From CAWELS01 sp964468205 (GTDB lineage: Bacteria > Acidobacteriota > Terriglobia > Bryobacterales > Bryobacteraceae), in assembly GCA_964468205.1 (NCBI GenBank), contig CAYXVG010000043.1, forward strand, positions 1 to 62,269: a stretch of DNA of 62,269 nucleotides, read 5' to 3'. The position numbers and the translations under genes were made by a program. Position 1 is the stretch's first letter; each line of letters opens with the position of its first letter. Under the pieces are notes generated by a model that made no database searches, was not told the origin of the DNA, and saw only the letters and a list, made by a program, of their open reading frames with translations. Shown in pieces: positions 1 to 7,319 of the stretch.

Positions 1-406
1 CGCCAAGTGTCAGCTCGTCCGCACTCACCGACGCGGCGCGGCCGTTGATTCGCAGCCGGCGACGAGAGCCGAGATCCATGATGAGCATCCCAAACCGCCG
101 ATTCTCGGCTATGTTCCGCCAGAAAGGGTCTGATTGCTGCCGGGCTGTCTGGTTCAGCAGCACGCGGACCGAGCGCCTGTCGTCGGCCGGATCGAGGAAC
201 CCCGGTTTGTCGAACAGCACCGACGCCCAGAGCCGGCCTTGTGTGTCCTGAGTGCCGAGGACGGCCATCGGCTGCTCCCGGATGAACGGCAGGGCGCTCC
301 GAGGAATTGTGTCCTTGATAACGATGCCGTTCCGTTCGGCGATCTGGGACTCCCTGGCTCGTTGCTGGATCGCGAGTTCGCCTTCGTGATACCGAGTATG
401 CGACAT
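1..406 (-). CDS. Pyridoxamine 5'-phosphate oxidase-family flavin-binding protein, partial (3' end outside window)
   Basis: The minus strand is open from an ATG at 406 to the window edge, giving the first 135 residues. The start MSHTRYHEGELAIQQRA and the following RNGIVI and FIREQPM segments match the entry of the PNPOx-like split-barrel proteins that carry a HEGEL-type N-terminus. A GGAG ribosome site lies 8 bases before the ATG. Members of this group bind FMN or F420; the substrate is unknown here. It lies 67 bases downstream of the DsrE gene on the same strand, so the two are probably co-transcribed from the TetR-flanked promoter. The C-terminal half, where a 2Fe-2S ferredoxin domain occurs in some relatives, cannot be seen. 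Confidence 0.75.
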   Translation of the reverse strand, partial: MSHTRYHEGELAIQQRARESQIAERNGIVIKDTIPRSALPFIREQPMAVLGTQDTQGRLWASVLFDKPGFLDPADDRRSVRVLLNQTARQQSDPFWRNIAENRRFGMLIMDLGSRRRLRINGRAASVSADELTLG

Positions 407-473
407 GGTTGTATCTCCGGGATGCGGCCGAAGGCCGGCTGTGCAGGCCGGCCTTCATAGACTCCGCATTCCA

Positions 474-848
474 TCAAAAAGTCAGAATCGTGTAGCCTTC
501 CTCGGTGAGATTGCGCAGGCTCGGCAACCCACTGGTCTTGGGCACGGCATTGTCTTTGATCAGGTCGAAGCCGTTTCGTTCCGCGTCCGCGGTGGCGCCG
601 AATACTTCAGCGCAGCCGCACGACACGCCAGCTACCTGGTCTCGTACTGCTTCGAAGAGTTCGTGCGCGGGATGGTCCCTCTTGCTCAGCTCACCGGCCC
701 ATCGAGTCCCGGCGCCCTGGAACAGGATCGTGACCTCATCACCCTTCTGTTTGAAGTCGTAGGCCGAGGCCAGCGCGTTAAATAGGCGACCGAGGGAATC
801 CTCCGAGCCGTTCTTGGGGTCGGCGAGTACAACAATTGCTGCTTTCAT
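474..848 (-). CDS. DsrE/DsrF-like family protein
   Basis: A 124-residue cytosolic protein beginning MKAAIVVLADPKNGSEDSLGR, followed by a Rossmann-like alternation of strands and helices and the segment DEVTILFQGAGTRW. This is the DsrE/DsrF-like fold, used in sulfur relay proteins and in many stand-alone proteins of unknown role. One conserved-looking cysteine pair occurs in VSCGCAEVFG near residue 77; cysteine in this area is the sulfur-carrying position in true sulfur-transfer members, but this protein cannot be tied to sulfur metabolism from sequence alone. The start is supported by an AAGGAGAAAAGGA site directly upstream. It leads a two-gene unit with the PNPOx-like gene and is divergent from the TetR regulator. 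Confidence 0.75.
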   Translation of the reverse strand: MKAAIVVLADPKNGSEDSLGRLFNALASAYDFKQKGDEVTILFQGAGTRWAGELSKRDHPAHELFEAVRDQVAGVSCGCAEVFGATADAERNGFDLIKDNAVPKTSGLPSLRNLTEEGYTILTF

Positions 849-900
849 TCCTTTTCTCCTTGTGTCATCTGTTTTTGGAGTACGTGCTTATATGCTATTA

Positions 901-916
901 TACCGATCGATCGGTA
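901..916. promoter_or_regulatory. Perfect 16-bp palindrome, probable TetR-family operator (site 1)
   Basis: TACCGATCGATCGGTA reads the same on both strands. It lies in the 175-bp gap between the divergent DsrE and TetR genes, 53 bp upstream of the DsrE start. TetR-family repressors commonly bind palindromes of about this size next to their own gene, so this is the best operator candidate. Confidence 0.65.
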
Positions 917-985
917 AACTGTCAATACAAAATAATGCTAATTCTGATATTGCAAATAAACGAGTTATGTCCACGCTCGCAAGTA

Positions 986-1001
986 TCACGATCGATCTGT
1001 A
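986..1001. promoter_or_regulatory. Imperfect copy of the TetR-site palindrome (site 2)
   Basis: TCACGATCGATCTGTA shares the CGATCGATC core and the GTA end with the perfect palindrome 85 bp upstream (centre to centre) and lies 22 bp before the TetR start codon. Its position suits autoregulation, and the spacing of about eight helical turns would put both sites on one face of the DNA. Confidence 0.5.
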
Positions 1002-1023
1002 TAATTGATGAAGAGGTTCCGCT

Positions 1024-1590
1024 ATGGCTCGTCCAAAGGTAAGCAACGAAAAACTGATTCAGGCGCTGGCGGACGTCTTCCGAACGCACGGATACGAAGG
1101 CGCAAGTCTCAGCCGTATCTCTGAGGCGACCGGACTGGAAAAGGCGAGTCTTTATCATCGGTTTCCGGGCGGCAAAGACGATATGGTGGCGGCTGTGGTT
1201 GCCCATCTGAACCGATGGTTTCAGGACAAGGTTTTCACGCCCCTCGAGCAGCCTGGCGAGCCCGCCGAGCGAATCCGTTTTGTCGCGGAGCGGCTGCGGG
1301 AGTTCTACGGAGATGGGAAGAAACCGTGTGCCCTGAATACCCTTTCATCGCCCGGGGGGAGTGCGGCACTACATGAGGCGCTTCGAGGATCGCTCACTGC
1401 GTGGCTTCAAGCTTTCATGGGTATCTCTCGTGAGTCGGGAGCAACCGCCCGCGAAGCCCGCAGGCGCGCGGAACAAGCCATCACCGAAATTCAAGGATCA
1501 CTGATTCTGGCCCGGGTGCTCGGCGATTGTAAGCCGTTCCGTGGTGCAATTAGCCGCCTGCCAGAACTCCTCAGCGGAGGTCTGCGTTAA
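1024..1590 (+). CDS. TetR/AcrR-family transcriptional regulator (LmrA/YxaF-like)
   Basis: A 188-residue repressor. Residues 5-55 form the TetR helix-turn-helix, visible as ALADVFRTHGYEGASLSRI and GLEKASLYHRFPGGKDDM; the FPGGK ending and the shape of the C-terminal helical domain fit the LmrA/YxaF branch better than the AcrR branch. It most likely represses its own gene and the divergent DsrE/PNPOx pair through the palindromes at 901-916 and 986-1001. The C-terminal ligand domain carries one cysteine (KKPCALNT); the inducer is unknown. The start is the only plausible ATG and has an AAGAGG-type site 8 bases upstream. Confidence 0.9.
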   Translation: MARPKVSNEKLIQALADVFRTHGYEGASLSRISEATGLEKASLYHRFPGGKDDMVAAVVAHLNRWFQDKVFTPLEQPGEPAERIRFVAERLREFYGDGKKPCALNTLSSPGGSAALHEALRGSLTAWLQAFMGISRESGATAREARRRAEQAITEIQGSLILARVLGDCKPFRGAISRLPELLSGGLR

Positions 1591-1637
1591 ATCATGTCCG
1601 GGCGTCCTGTTAATCCTTCCCTTGAAATCGGCGCCGA

Positions 1638-1671
1638 CTAACCTTCTCTGAAAGTAGGAGTTAGCATTTTT
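1638..1671 (+). terminator. Candidate intrinsic terminator after the TetR gene
   Basis: CTAAC (1638-1642) can pair with GTTAG (1660-1664), and a run of five T follows at 1667-1671. The stem is only 5 bp with a long loop, so this is a weak call. Confidence 0.35.
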
Positions 1672-2046
1672 CCCGGTGTCTCGGCAACCGTGAATCCTCG
1701 GGCGCCGTTTTCATCGCTGCATGTGGCGAAACGTAGTCCCGCCACTGTGCCGTTCACACGATATTCCATATCGCTAACTCTTTCACCCCAAACCACTTCA
1801 CCCTCCGTCCACCCCTTTCCCCTTCCTCGCCCGTGCTATAAACAATTACGACGATGACGACTGACGCGACAACCTCCGCCAATGCACGATCGGCTCTGCC
1901 CGCGAACTCCAGCCGCGTCCGCAACACCGCCTTTGCCGGACCGGGGGGGTGCCGGTTTAGACCCTTACCTTCGTGATAAACATTGCAACTAAGCCCTCAA
2001 ACTGGCACCCCCGGATAGGCCAGCGCAACTCCAGGCCGCCACCCGG
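1672..2046. other. Intergenic region with no convincing gene
   Basis: Between the TetR gene and the 3' end of galT there is about 375 bp without a supported gene. An ATG at 1854 opens a frame of about 40 codons that runs into the inverted repeat at 1945; it resembles nothing recognised and could be the start of a broken gene. Confidence 0.5.
1945..2012. repeat. Inverted repeat with 14-bp arms (REP-like)
   Basis: GGGGGTGCCGGTTT at 1945-1958 faces AAACTGGCACCCCC at 1999-2012. The arms match at 13 of 14 positions around a 40-bp centre. The element sits just past the 3' end of galT. Size and form resemble repetitive extragenic elements, but no second copy exists in this window. Confidence 0.45.
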
Positions 2047-3090
2047 TCACGATTCTTCCGTATAGTGCAGCTCGCTCAGCTCACGCAGCCGGCCGGCGGC
2101 GCTTTCGGGGGTGATGTCCCGCTGGGGATAGCAGAGAAACTCGTAGCCGACCATGAACTTCTTGACCGTCGCGGACCGCAGCAGCGGCGGATAAAAATGC
2201 ATGTGCAACTGCCACTCCCGGTGCTCGTCACCGTCGACGGGCCGCTGGTGGAAACCGGCCGAATAGGGGAAGGAGACCTCGAAGAGGTTGTCGTACTTCG
2301 TCGTTGTTCGTTTCAATATGTCGGCCAGGCCATCGCGCTCGGTGGAGGTCAGCTCGTCGAAGCCCGTCACGTGGCGCTTGGGCAGCACCATGGTCTCGAA
2401 TGGCCACACGGCCCAGAAAGGAACCAGCGTGACAAACGAATCGTTTTCGAGAACCACTCGTTCGCCAAGCGCCATCTCTTTCTCCAGGTAATCGCGGAGC
2501 AGCGGCGTGCCCTTCTGGTCGTACCATGCACGTTGGCTGTCCGTCTCCTTCCGGATCTCGTTCGGGATCGACGAATTTGACCAGACCTGGCAATGCGGGT
2601 GCGGGTTGCTGCAGCCCATCACGGCGCCGCGGTTTTCGAAGATTTGCACGTATTGGATGAAGTCCTTCGCGGCCAACTCCTCGAACTGATCCACCCACAC
2701 ATCCACCACCTTGCGAATCTCGGGAGTCGCCATTCGCGCGATCGTCATGTCGTGCCGCGGCGTGAAGCAGATCACCCGGCAGATGCCGCGCTCGCCCTCG
2801 GCCCGCATCAGGTCCGAGTCGTTGATCTCCCCCGCCGGAGTATCGGGCAGCAGCGCCGCGAAGTCGTTGTCGAAAACAAACGTCTCCGTGTACTCCGGAT
2901 TCCGGTGCCCCCCGGCGCGGCTGTTGCCGGGGCAGAGATAGCATTCGGGCTCGTACTCGTTCAGCGTCTCCTGCGCTGGGCGTTCGGTTTGGCCCTGCCA
3001 CGGGCGCTTCGTCCGGTGAGGGGATACGAGCACCCACTCCCCGGTGAGCGGATTGAAACGGCGATGAGGATGTTCAGTCAAATCAAGCAT
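2047..3090 (-). CDS. galT: Galactose-1-phosphate uridylyltransferase
   Basis: A 347-residue cytosolic enzyme of the Leloir pathway that exchanges galactose-1-phosphate and UDP-glucose for UDP-galactose and glucose-1-phosphate. The N-terminus shows the family start RRFNPLTGEWVLVSPHR, then a zinc-type pair in CYLC (C50, C53). The catalytic HPH motif lies in SNPHPHCQVW, with the second histidine (H166) as the uridylylated nucleophile. Length is as usual for bacterial GalT (about 345). An AGGAAG site precedes the ATG. The neighbouring glycoside hydrolase is 85 bp away on the same strand; no galK or galE is visible in the window. Confidence 0.95.
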   Translation of the reverse strand: MLDLTEHPHRRFNPLTGEWVLVSPHRTKRPWQGQTERPAQETLNEYEPECYLCPGNSRAGGHRNPEYTETFVFDNDFAALLPDTPAGEINDSDLMRAEGERGICRVICFTPRHDMTIARMATPEIRKVVDVWVDQFEELAAKDFIQYVQIFENRGAVMGCSNPHPHCQVWSNSSIPNEIRKETDSQRAWYDQKGTPLLRDYLEKEMALGERVVLENDSFVTLVPFWAVWPFETMVLPKRHVTGFDELTSTERDGLADILKRTTTKYDNLFEVSFPYSAGFHQRPVDGDEHREWQLHMHFYPPLLRSATVKKFMVGYEFLCYPQRDITPESAAGRLRELSELHYTEES

Positions 3091-3175
3091 GCAGGCGCTT
3101 CCTTCTCAGAACTACCATGATCGAGCAACATCTTCCCTTACGTCCTCGCTCGCGTTCATTTATAGCCAGGATGCG

Positions 3176-4663
3176 CTACTCCGCCGCGCGTAGCCGCACG
3201 GCTAGGTAGGGCTTCCCGGGGAGCGGGATCTGGAAGGGAGCGGTGAACGGGCCGGGCAGGCGCTCGACGGTCATCTCCCACGGATCGATCACGTCAACCG
3301 TGTAGCGGCCGGATTTCGGGAGTTCACGGTTCCACGTGATCGGCTGGTGCGGCCCAAAATAGAATAGCCACTCGCCCTTGCGCTGCGCGCCCGACACCCG
3401 GGTCCAGATCCAGTTGTCGGGCATCGGGCTGAATCCGTCCGGGCGCTCCTCGACGAGCTTCCGGAGGAAGGCGATGCGCGGAGCGCTCTCCCCGTGCAGG
3501 ACGCCGCCTTTCGACCACCACAGAATGTCATCCGGATGTACGTACGTTTCGCCGTGACTTGCGTATCCGCCTCCGGCCACCATCACCCAGAAGCGGTGTA
3601 CCAACTCCCGAGCCGAGATATTGCCCCACGGCTCCGGGATGTTGCCCTCGTATTCGCACTCGTCGTTCATTACGGGTTTCCGGTAGCGTTCCCGCCACTC
3701 CCGGACCAGCCGGACTTCGGAGTGCTGGATGCTGACATGGGTTACCCAGTCCCGTCCGTAATCGTAGAGTTTGCTGGTCGAGCCGTTGTGGATGGAGCGG
3801 AGATGGTTGCTCGGGTCCTCGTCCCGGAGCGTCTGGAAGAAGCGGTCCCAGCGCTCCATCGGCTTACGTTCGAGCATGAAATCGTATTCGTTGGCAAGCG
3901 ACCACCAGACGTTGTGGTGCGCCGACAGCCGGGCAATGGCGTAGCGCAGATAGAGCATGTCCTGCTCCTCGGTCATGTGCGAGTGCTTCCAGCGGTCGTA
4001 AGGATGCCAGAGGATCAGATCGGCCTGGATGCCGAGTTCGGCGAGTTGCGAAAGGCGCTGCTCGAGGTGGCGCCAGTAGGCGGGGTCAAACCGGTCGAAA
4101 ACCCAAGCTCCGTCGCTCTGCCGCTCGTAAGGGTGATAAACGGGTTCGTTCCGGTTGTACGTATAATCCTTCGGGAAGACGCAAAGACGGACCTTGTTGA
4201 AGCCAGCGGTCTTGAGTGTCGCGAGCGTCCGCTCTTCCAGTTCGTCCCCCTGGTGGATGAAGGCGTAGATGGTGGTGCCGAACGGGAAGTAGGTTGTCCC
4301 ATCGTCATGGGCGAAATGGTAGGCGTCGCGCACACGCACCGGACCGTGGTTGCCGGCCACCGCGGCCGCGCACTCGAAGCTGCCGGTCTGGCCGGCAAGC
4401 TCCGGCCGGTTGCTGCTGGTCCGGAATTGCCATTCGCCTTCGCTGTCAGGCATGAACCGCAGGCGGTAAACGCCCGCGCCGTCGTAGAAGCCGCGGACCG
4501 TCACCTGCCGGCCTGCCTGCGAGAACTCGGCCGTCAGCTCCACTTCCGTGAATGGGTTTCCCCCGGCCGGCCCGGGAAACTGAACCTCGAAAACGCCGTA
4601 CTTCGGGACCCCGGCCGCGGCCAGGGAAAGTGTTAAGGAAAACAGAAGAATGAGCAAGCGCAT
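3176..4663 (-). CDS. Secreted glycoside hydrolase-like protein with DUF5060 and apiosidase-like (DUF4038-type) TIM barrel
   Basis: A 495-residue exported protein. Residues 1-18 are a signal peptide (MRLLILLFSLTLSLAAAG). Residues 19-105 form a DUF5060 beta-sandwich, with the typical phrase GVYRLRFMPDSEGEW. Residues about 115-430 form a TIM barrel of the DUF4038/GH140-like class: FGTTIYAF near the start, LILWHPYD, and WWSLANEYDFM, whose asparagine-glutamate pair is a likely acid/base site. A short beta domain ends the protein. Such enzymes cleave plant or microbial glycans; the bond attacked cannot be told here. A GTG one codon upstream is in frame, but the ATG at 4663 gives a better signal peptide. 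Confidence 0.8.
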   Translation of the reverse strand: MRLLILLFSLTLSLAAAGVPKYGVFEVQFPGPAGGNPFTEVELTAEFSQAGRQVTVRGFYDGAGVYRLRFMPDSEGEWQFRTSSNRPELAGQTGSFECAAAVAGNHGPVRVRDAYHFAHDDGTTYFPFGTTIYAFIHQGDELEERTLATLKTAGFNKVRLCVFPKDYTYNRNEPVYHPYERQSDGAWVFDRFDPAYWRHLEQRLSQLAELGIQADLILWHPYDRWKHSHMTEEQDMLYLRYAIARLSAHHNVWWSLANEYDFMLERKPMERWDRFFQTLRDEDPSNHLRSIHNGSTSKLYDYGRDWVTHVSIQHSEVRLVREWRERYRKPVMNDECEYEGNIPEPWGNISARELVHRFWVMVAGGGYASHGETYVHPDDILWWSKGGVLHGESAPRIAFLRKLVEERPDGFSPMPDNWIWTRVSGAQRKGEWLFYFGPHQPITWNRELPKSGRYTVDVIDPWEMTVERLPGPFTAPFQIPLPGKPYLAVRLRAAE

Positions 4664-4707
4664 CACTGCGTCATCATAGCAATCTCGGTGGCGAAACCAC
4701 GCTGGCT

Positions 4708-5097
4708 CGCGAAGGCGGCGCCTGCCGCGCCAGGGCCACCACCTGGCCGTCTAACCGCCTGAGCTGCGCCGCGCCCGCTTGCGAAACCGGCGCCCGCCGC
4801 GCCCGCTTGCGAAACCGGCGCCCGCCGCGCCCGCTCGCGAAACCGGCGCCCGCCGCGCCCGCTNNNNNNNNNNNNNNNNNNNNNNNNNNNNNNNNNNNNN
4901 NNNNNNNNNNNNNNNNNNNNNNNNNNNNNNNNNNNNNNNNNNNNNNNNNNNNNNNNNNNNNNNGGCGCCCGCCGCGCCCGCTCGCGAAACCGGCGCCCGC
5001 CGCGCCCGCTCGCGAAACTGGCGCCCGCCGCGCCCGCCCGCGAAACCGGCGCCCGCCGCGCCCGCTCGCGAAACTGGCGCCCGCCGCGCCCGCCCAG
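4708..5097. repeat. 28-bp GC-rich tandem repeat array containing an assembly gap
   Basis: The unit CCCGCTCGCGAAACCGGCGC (20 bases shown) plus CCGCCGCG is 28 bp long. Full copies start at 4774, 4802 and 4830; a copy beginning at 4858 runs into the N gap; after the gap a part-copy (4964-4976) is followed by copies starting at 4977, 5005, 5033 and 5061. Variation is mostly T/C at one position and ACC/ACT at another. A decayed copy is visible near 4708-4735. The unit is not a multiple of three and there is no credible protein, so long open frames here are artefacts of composition. It fills the space between the glycoside hydrolase start and the DUF1080 stop. Confidence 0.9.
4864..4963. other. Assembly gap (100 N) inside the tandem repeat
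   Basis: Exactly 100 N characters, a conventional placeholder for a gap of unknown length. It falls inside the 28-bp array, so the true copy number is unknown. Confidence 0.99.
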
Positions 5098-5099
5098 AC

Positions 5100-5822
5100 C
5101 TATTCACTCAGATCCGCGATGTTAATGTTCCTCCAGCGCACCTGCTTGGGAGAATCGCCCTTATAGCTGTGCACCTGGAAGGCGATGAATCCGCTCTTGT
5201 CTTCCGCATCGGTCAAGTTCGCGCACGGAACCCCGTTGACGAAGGTCTTGATGTTGTCGCCCCGAGCCTCGATGCGGTAGTGGTTCCACTCGTTGTCCTT
5301 GAAGGCCTTGCTCGCCGCCGGGTCGTCGTTGATGTTCGCCACCCAGCCGCGCCGGGCTTCGTCGTAGATGCCGCCGGACGTGCCCATCTCCGCGTTCGAG
5401 ATCTCCACCTGCAAACCGTAGACCCGCCCCTTCTTGTGGGTGCGCTCCACCGGACCCTGGTTCCCCATCGTGGTCACGGTCGTGTCTTCCGGATACTGGT
5501 GGCTCCGGATCTGCACTCCGGAGTTGAGCTCGGGATCCACCAGCACCTCGAATTCCAGAATGAAGTCGCTGTACTCCTTCTTGGTGGCGAGGAACGTGTT
5601 CGGGCTGCCCTCGGCCGTGGTGCCGACGATCGTCCCGTCAACAACTTCGTAGGGGGCGGTGCCGTTTAGGATCTCGAAATTGTCCAGGCTCTCGCCGTCA
5701 AACAGAGGAACCATCTCGGGTTGTGCCGGAGCCGCTTCCTGAGCGGCTTCTTCTGGAGCCTGCTGGCAACCGGCGATCACCAGGGCAAGAATCGTGACTA
5801 GTAGCAGCAATACGTTTTTCAT
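5100..5822 (-). CDS. DUF1080 (3-keto-disaccharide hydrolase-type) lipoprotein
   Basis: A 240-residue lipoprotein: the signal sequence ends in LALVIAGC with the lipobox cysteine at 19, followed by an acidic Ala/Gln/Glu linker to about residue 35. The rest is one DUF1080 jelly-roll: LFDGESLDNFEILNG at its start, ILEFEVLVDPELNSGVQIRS in the middle, EWNHYRIEARGD and FIAFQVH toward the end. DUF1080 proteins are concanavalin-like and are linked to 3-ketoglycoside hydrolysis or carbohydrate binding. The stop codon lies only a few bases from the tandem repeat. It belongs with the nearby sugar isomerase/epimerase, a common pairing in sugar-degrading loci, although a divergent membrane gene lies between them. 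Confidence 0.85.
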   Translation of the reverse strand: MKNVLLLLVTILALVIAGCQQAPEEAAQEAAPAQPEMVPLFDGESLDNFEILNGTAPYEVVDGTIVGTTAEGSPNTFLATKKEYSDFILEFEVLVDPELNSGVQIRSHQYPEDTTVTTMGNQGPVERTHKKGRVYGLQVEISNAEMGTSGGIYDEARRGWVANINDDPAASKAFKDNEWNHYRIEARGDNIKTFVNGVPCANLTDAEDKSGFIAFQVHSYKGDSPKQVRWRNINIADLSE

Positions 5823-5963
5823 GGCTCATTTATCCTATCACTCGCAGGCCGGACTTCGGCTCTCTCGCCGCTGCGGCTGTTGAGGCAGGCGCCGCCCCGG
5901 TTCCGTCTCCGGTTGGCGGATTGGAGTTGCGCCGCCCGGCCCAATCGTTTAGCCTCCAATCTG

Positions 5964-6401
5964 ATGACTGAGTTCTTCATCGTGATTCCGGTGGCGTTGG
6001 CCGTCTCGGTTATGTGGCGGCGATACAAGCCGGATGCGGATGCCTGCGACTACCAGGAGACCCTGGCGAGTCTCCGGCACTACAGTGCTTTGCGGTTTGC
6101 GATGCTCACCGTCTTCTCGGCGGCCACCGCCGCGCTCGTACGGGCCTTCGTCATTCCTGACTTTGCCACGAACAGGGAAGCGATTCGACTCGCCGGCTTG
6201 GTCCTCACCGGGATCTTCTTTTACCTCGAAGTCGCGCTCGACTCGCTCATGTCCTCCTACGGCGCCTATGCCAGGGAGGCAAAGACAAAGTCTCACCTGG
6301 CACAACGGAACTGGTTTGCCGGCGCGGTCAACGGCTTCGCCCGGGTCCCGCTATGGACCCTCTACGCGATGGTCTTCTGGTTCTGGCGCACCGCGAGCTA
6401 G
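5964..6401 (+). CDS. Hypothetical membrane protein with about four membrane segments
   Basis: A 145-residue protein starting MTEFFIVIPVALAVSVMW. Hydrophobic stretches are at about residues 3-16, 42-60, 74-92 and 122-138, so it should be an inner-membrane protein. Between them lie charged loops such as WRRYKPDADACDYQETLAS. I do not recognise a family. The frame opens earlier (from 5880), but the added residues are arginine-rich and lack a hydrophobic start, so the ATG at 5964 is preferred; no clear ribosome site is present for either. It is convergent with the sugar isomerase gene, 16 bp apart. Confidence 0.55.
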   Translation: MTEFFIVIPVALAVSVMWRRYKPDADACDYQETLASLRHYSALRFAMLTVFSAATAALVRAFVIPDFATNREAIRLAGLVLTGIFFYLEVALDSLMSSYGAYAREAKTKSHLAQRNWFAGAVNGFARVPLWTLYAMVFWFWRTAS

Positions 6402-6417
6402 CCGTGGCTCTGACGCA

Positions 6418-7281
6418 CTACGCCGCCGCGAGACCGCGCAGATTCCAGCCGCAGATCCAGCTCGCCTGGAACTTGTCTTCAGCGGGGCCCGGCCAGTGTG
6501 TCTCCAGGCTGAGGTAGCCGGTGTAGCCGTCCGCGAGCAGCGCCTGGATCTGGCCATGCCAGTCCACATTGCGGGTTCCGAGTGGACCCCAGACGGGCTT
6601 GTGCCCTTCCATGTGGCAGTCCTTGGCATGCACGTGGACGATTCGTCCGGCCGGAAGGGCCCTGTAGCCGTCCGGGAAGGGGCGCGCCTCGCCGGCGACG
6701 AGCGCGTTCGCCGGGTCCCAGACCACCTTCAGACTCGGATGGTCGAGGGCCGCGAGCACTTTGGCCGTCTCGGCGCCGGTGGCGATGTTGCAGGCATGCT
6801 CGTTCTCGAGGCCGATAATCAAGCCTTCGCTGGCGGCCTTCTCGCAGAGGCCGCGAAGCGACTCGACAATTCCGTCAAAGCATTTCTCGGGCTCCACCGT
6901 CCGCCAAAACGAAAAGACCCGGATGATCTTCGCGCCGGTCCGCCGGGCAATCTCGATGGCGCGCTCGGCGAGCCGGGGTTGGTCCTCGAAGGTGAGGCTC
7001 GCACCGAAAACATCCTGCTCGAATCGCGGATCGATGTCCGGCGAGCCGGGCAGGACACACTTGAGCAGCGGCGAAGCAATCGAGATGATGTCGAGATCGC
7101 GGATCCGGCAGGCTTCGATCGCCGCGTCCAACTCTCCGTCGGTGAGATCGACAATATTCTTCCCGTTGATCATCCGCAGTTCCGCGCCGGTCATGCCGGT
7201 CGCCTTCATTGCGTCGAGCGCCTGGGGGAGGTCCATGGAATATTCGTCGGTAATTGCTGCAATGGGGAGCTTGGGTGTCAT
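6418..7281 (-). CDS. Sugar phosphate isomerase/epimerase-like TIM-barrel protein
   Basis: A 287-residue protein of the xylose-isomerase-like AP-endonuclease-2 fold. The metal-binding set is visible as GLENEH (E159), VVWDPAN (D189), HVHAKDCH (H216/H218) and LSLETHW (E260). There is no clear signal peptide, so it should be cytosolic. Relatives include sugar epimerases, hydroxypyruvate isomerases and 3-ketosugar-handling enzymes. Given the DUF1080 protein and sulfatase beside it, a role in turning over an imported sugar is likely. It diverges from the sulfatase with only 38 bp between start codons, so their promoters must overlap. Confidence 0.85.
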   Translation of the reverse strand: MTPKLPIAAITDEYSMDLPQALDAMKATGMTGAELRMINGKNIVDLTDGELDAAIEACRIRDLDIISIASPLLKCVLPGSPDIDPRFEQDVFGASLTFEDQPRLAERAIEIARRTGAKIIRVFSFWRTVEPEKCFDGIVESLRGLCEKAASEGLIIGLENEHACNIATGAETAKVLAALDHPSLKVVWDPANALVAGEARPFPDGYRALPAGRIVHVHAKDCHMEGHKPVWGPLGTRNVDWHGQIQALLADGYTGYLSLETHWPGPAEDKFQASWICGWNLRGLAAA

Positions 7282-7319
7282 GGCTTAATCTATTAGTCTA
7301 CCCTTAGAGGTTCGCCATC

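Noticed and set aside
4751..5669. Long open frames across the GC-rich repeat and N gap
   Set aside because: The repeat unit is 28 bp and has no stop in several frames; the products are low-complexity Arg/Ala/Pro and span placeholder N bases.
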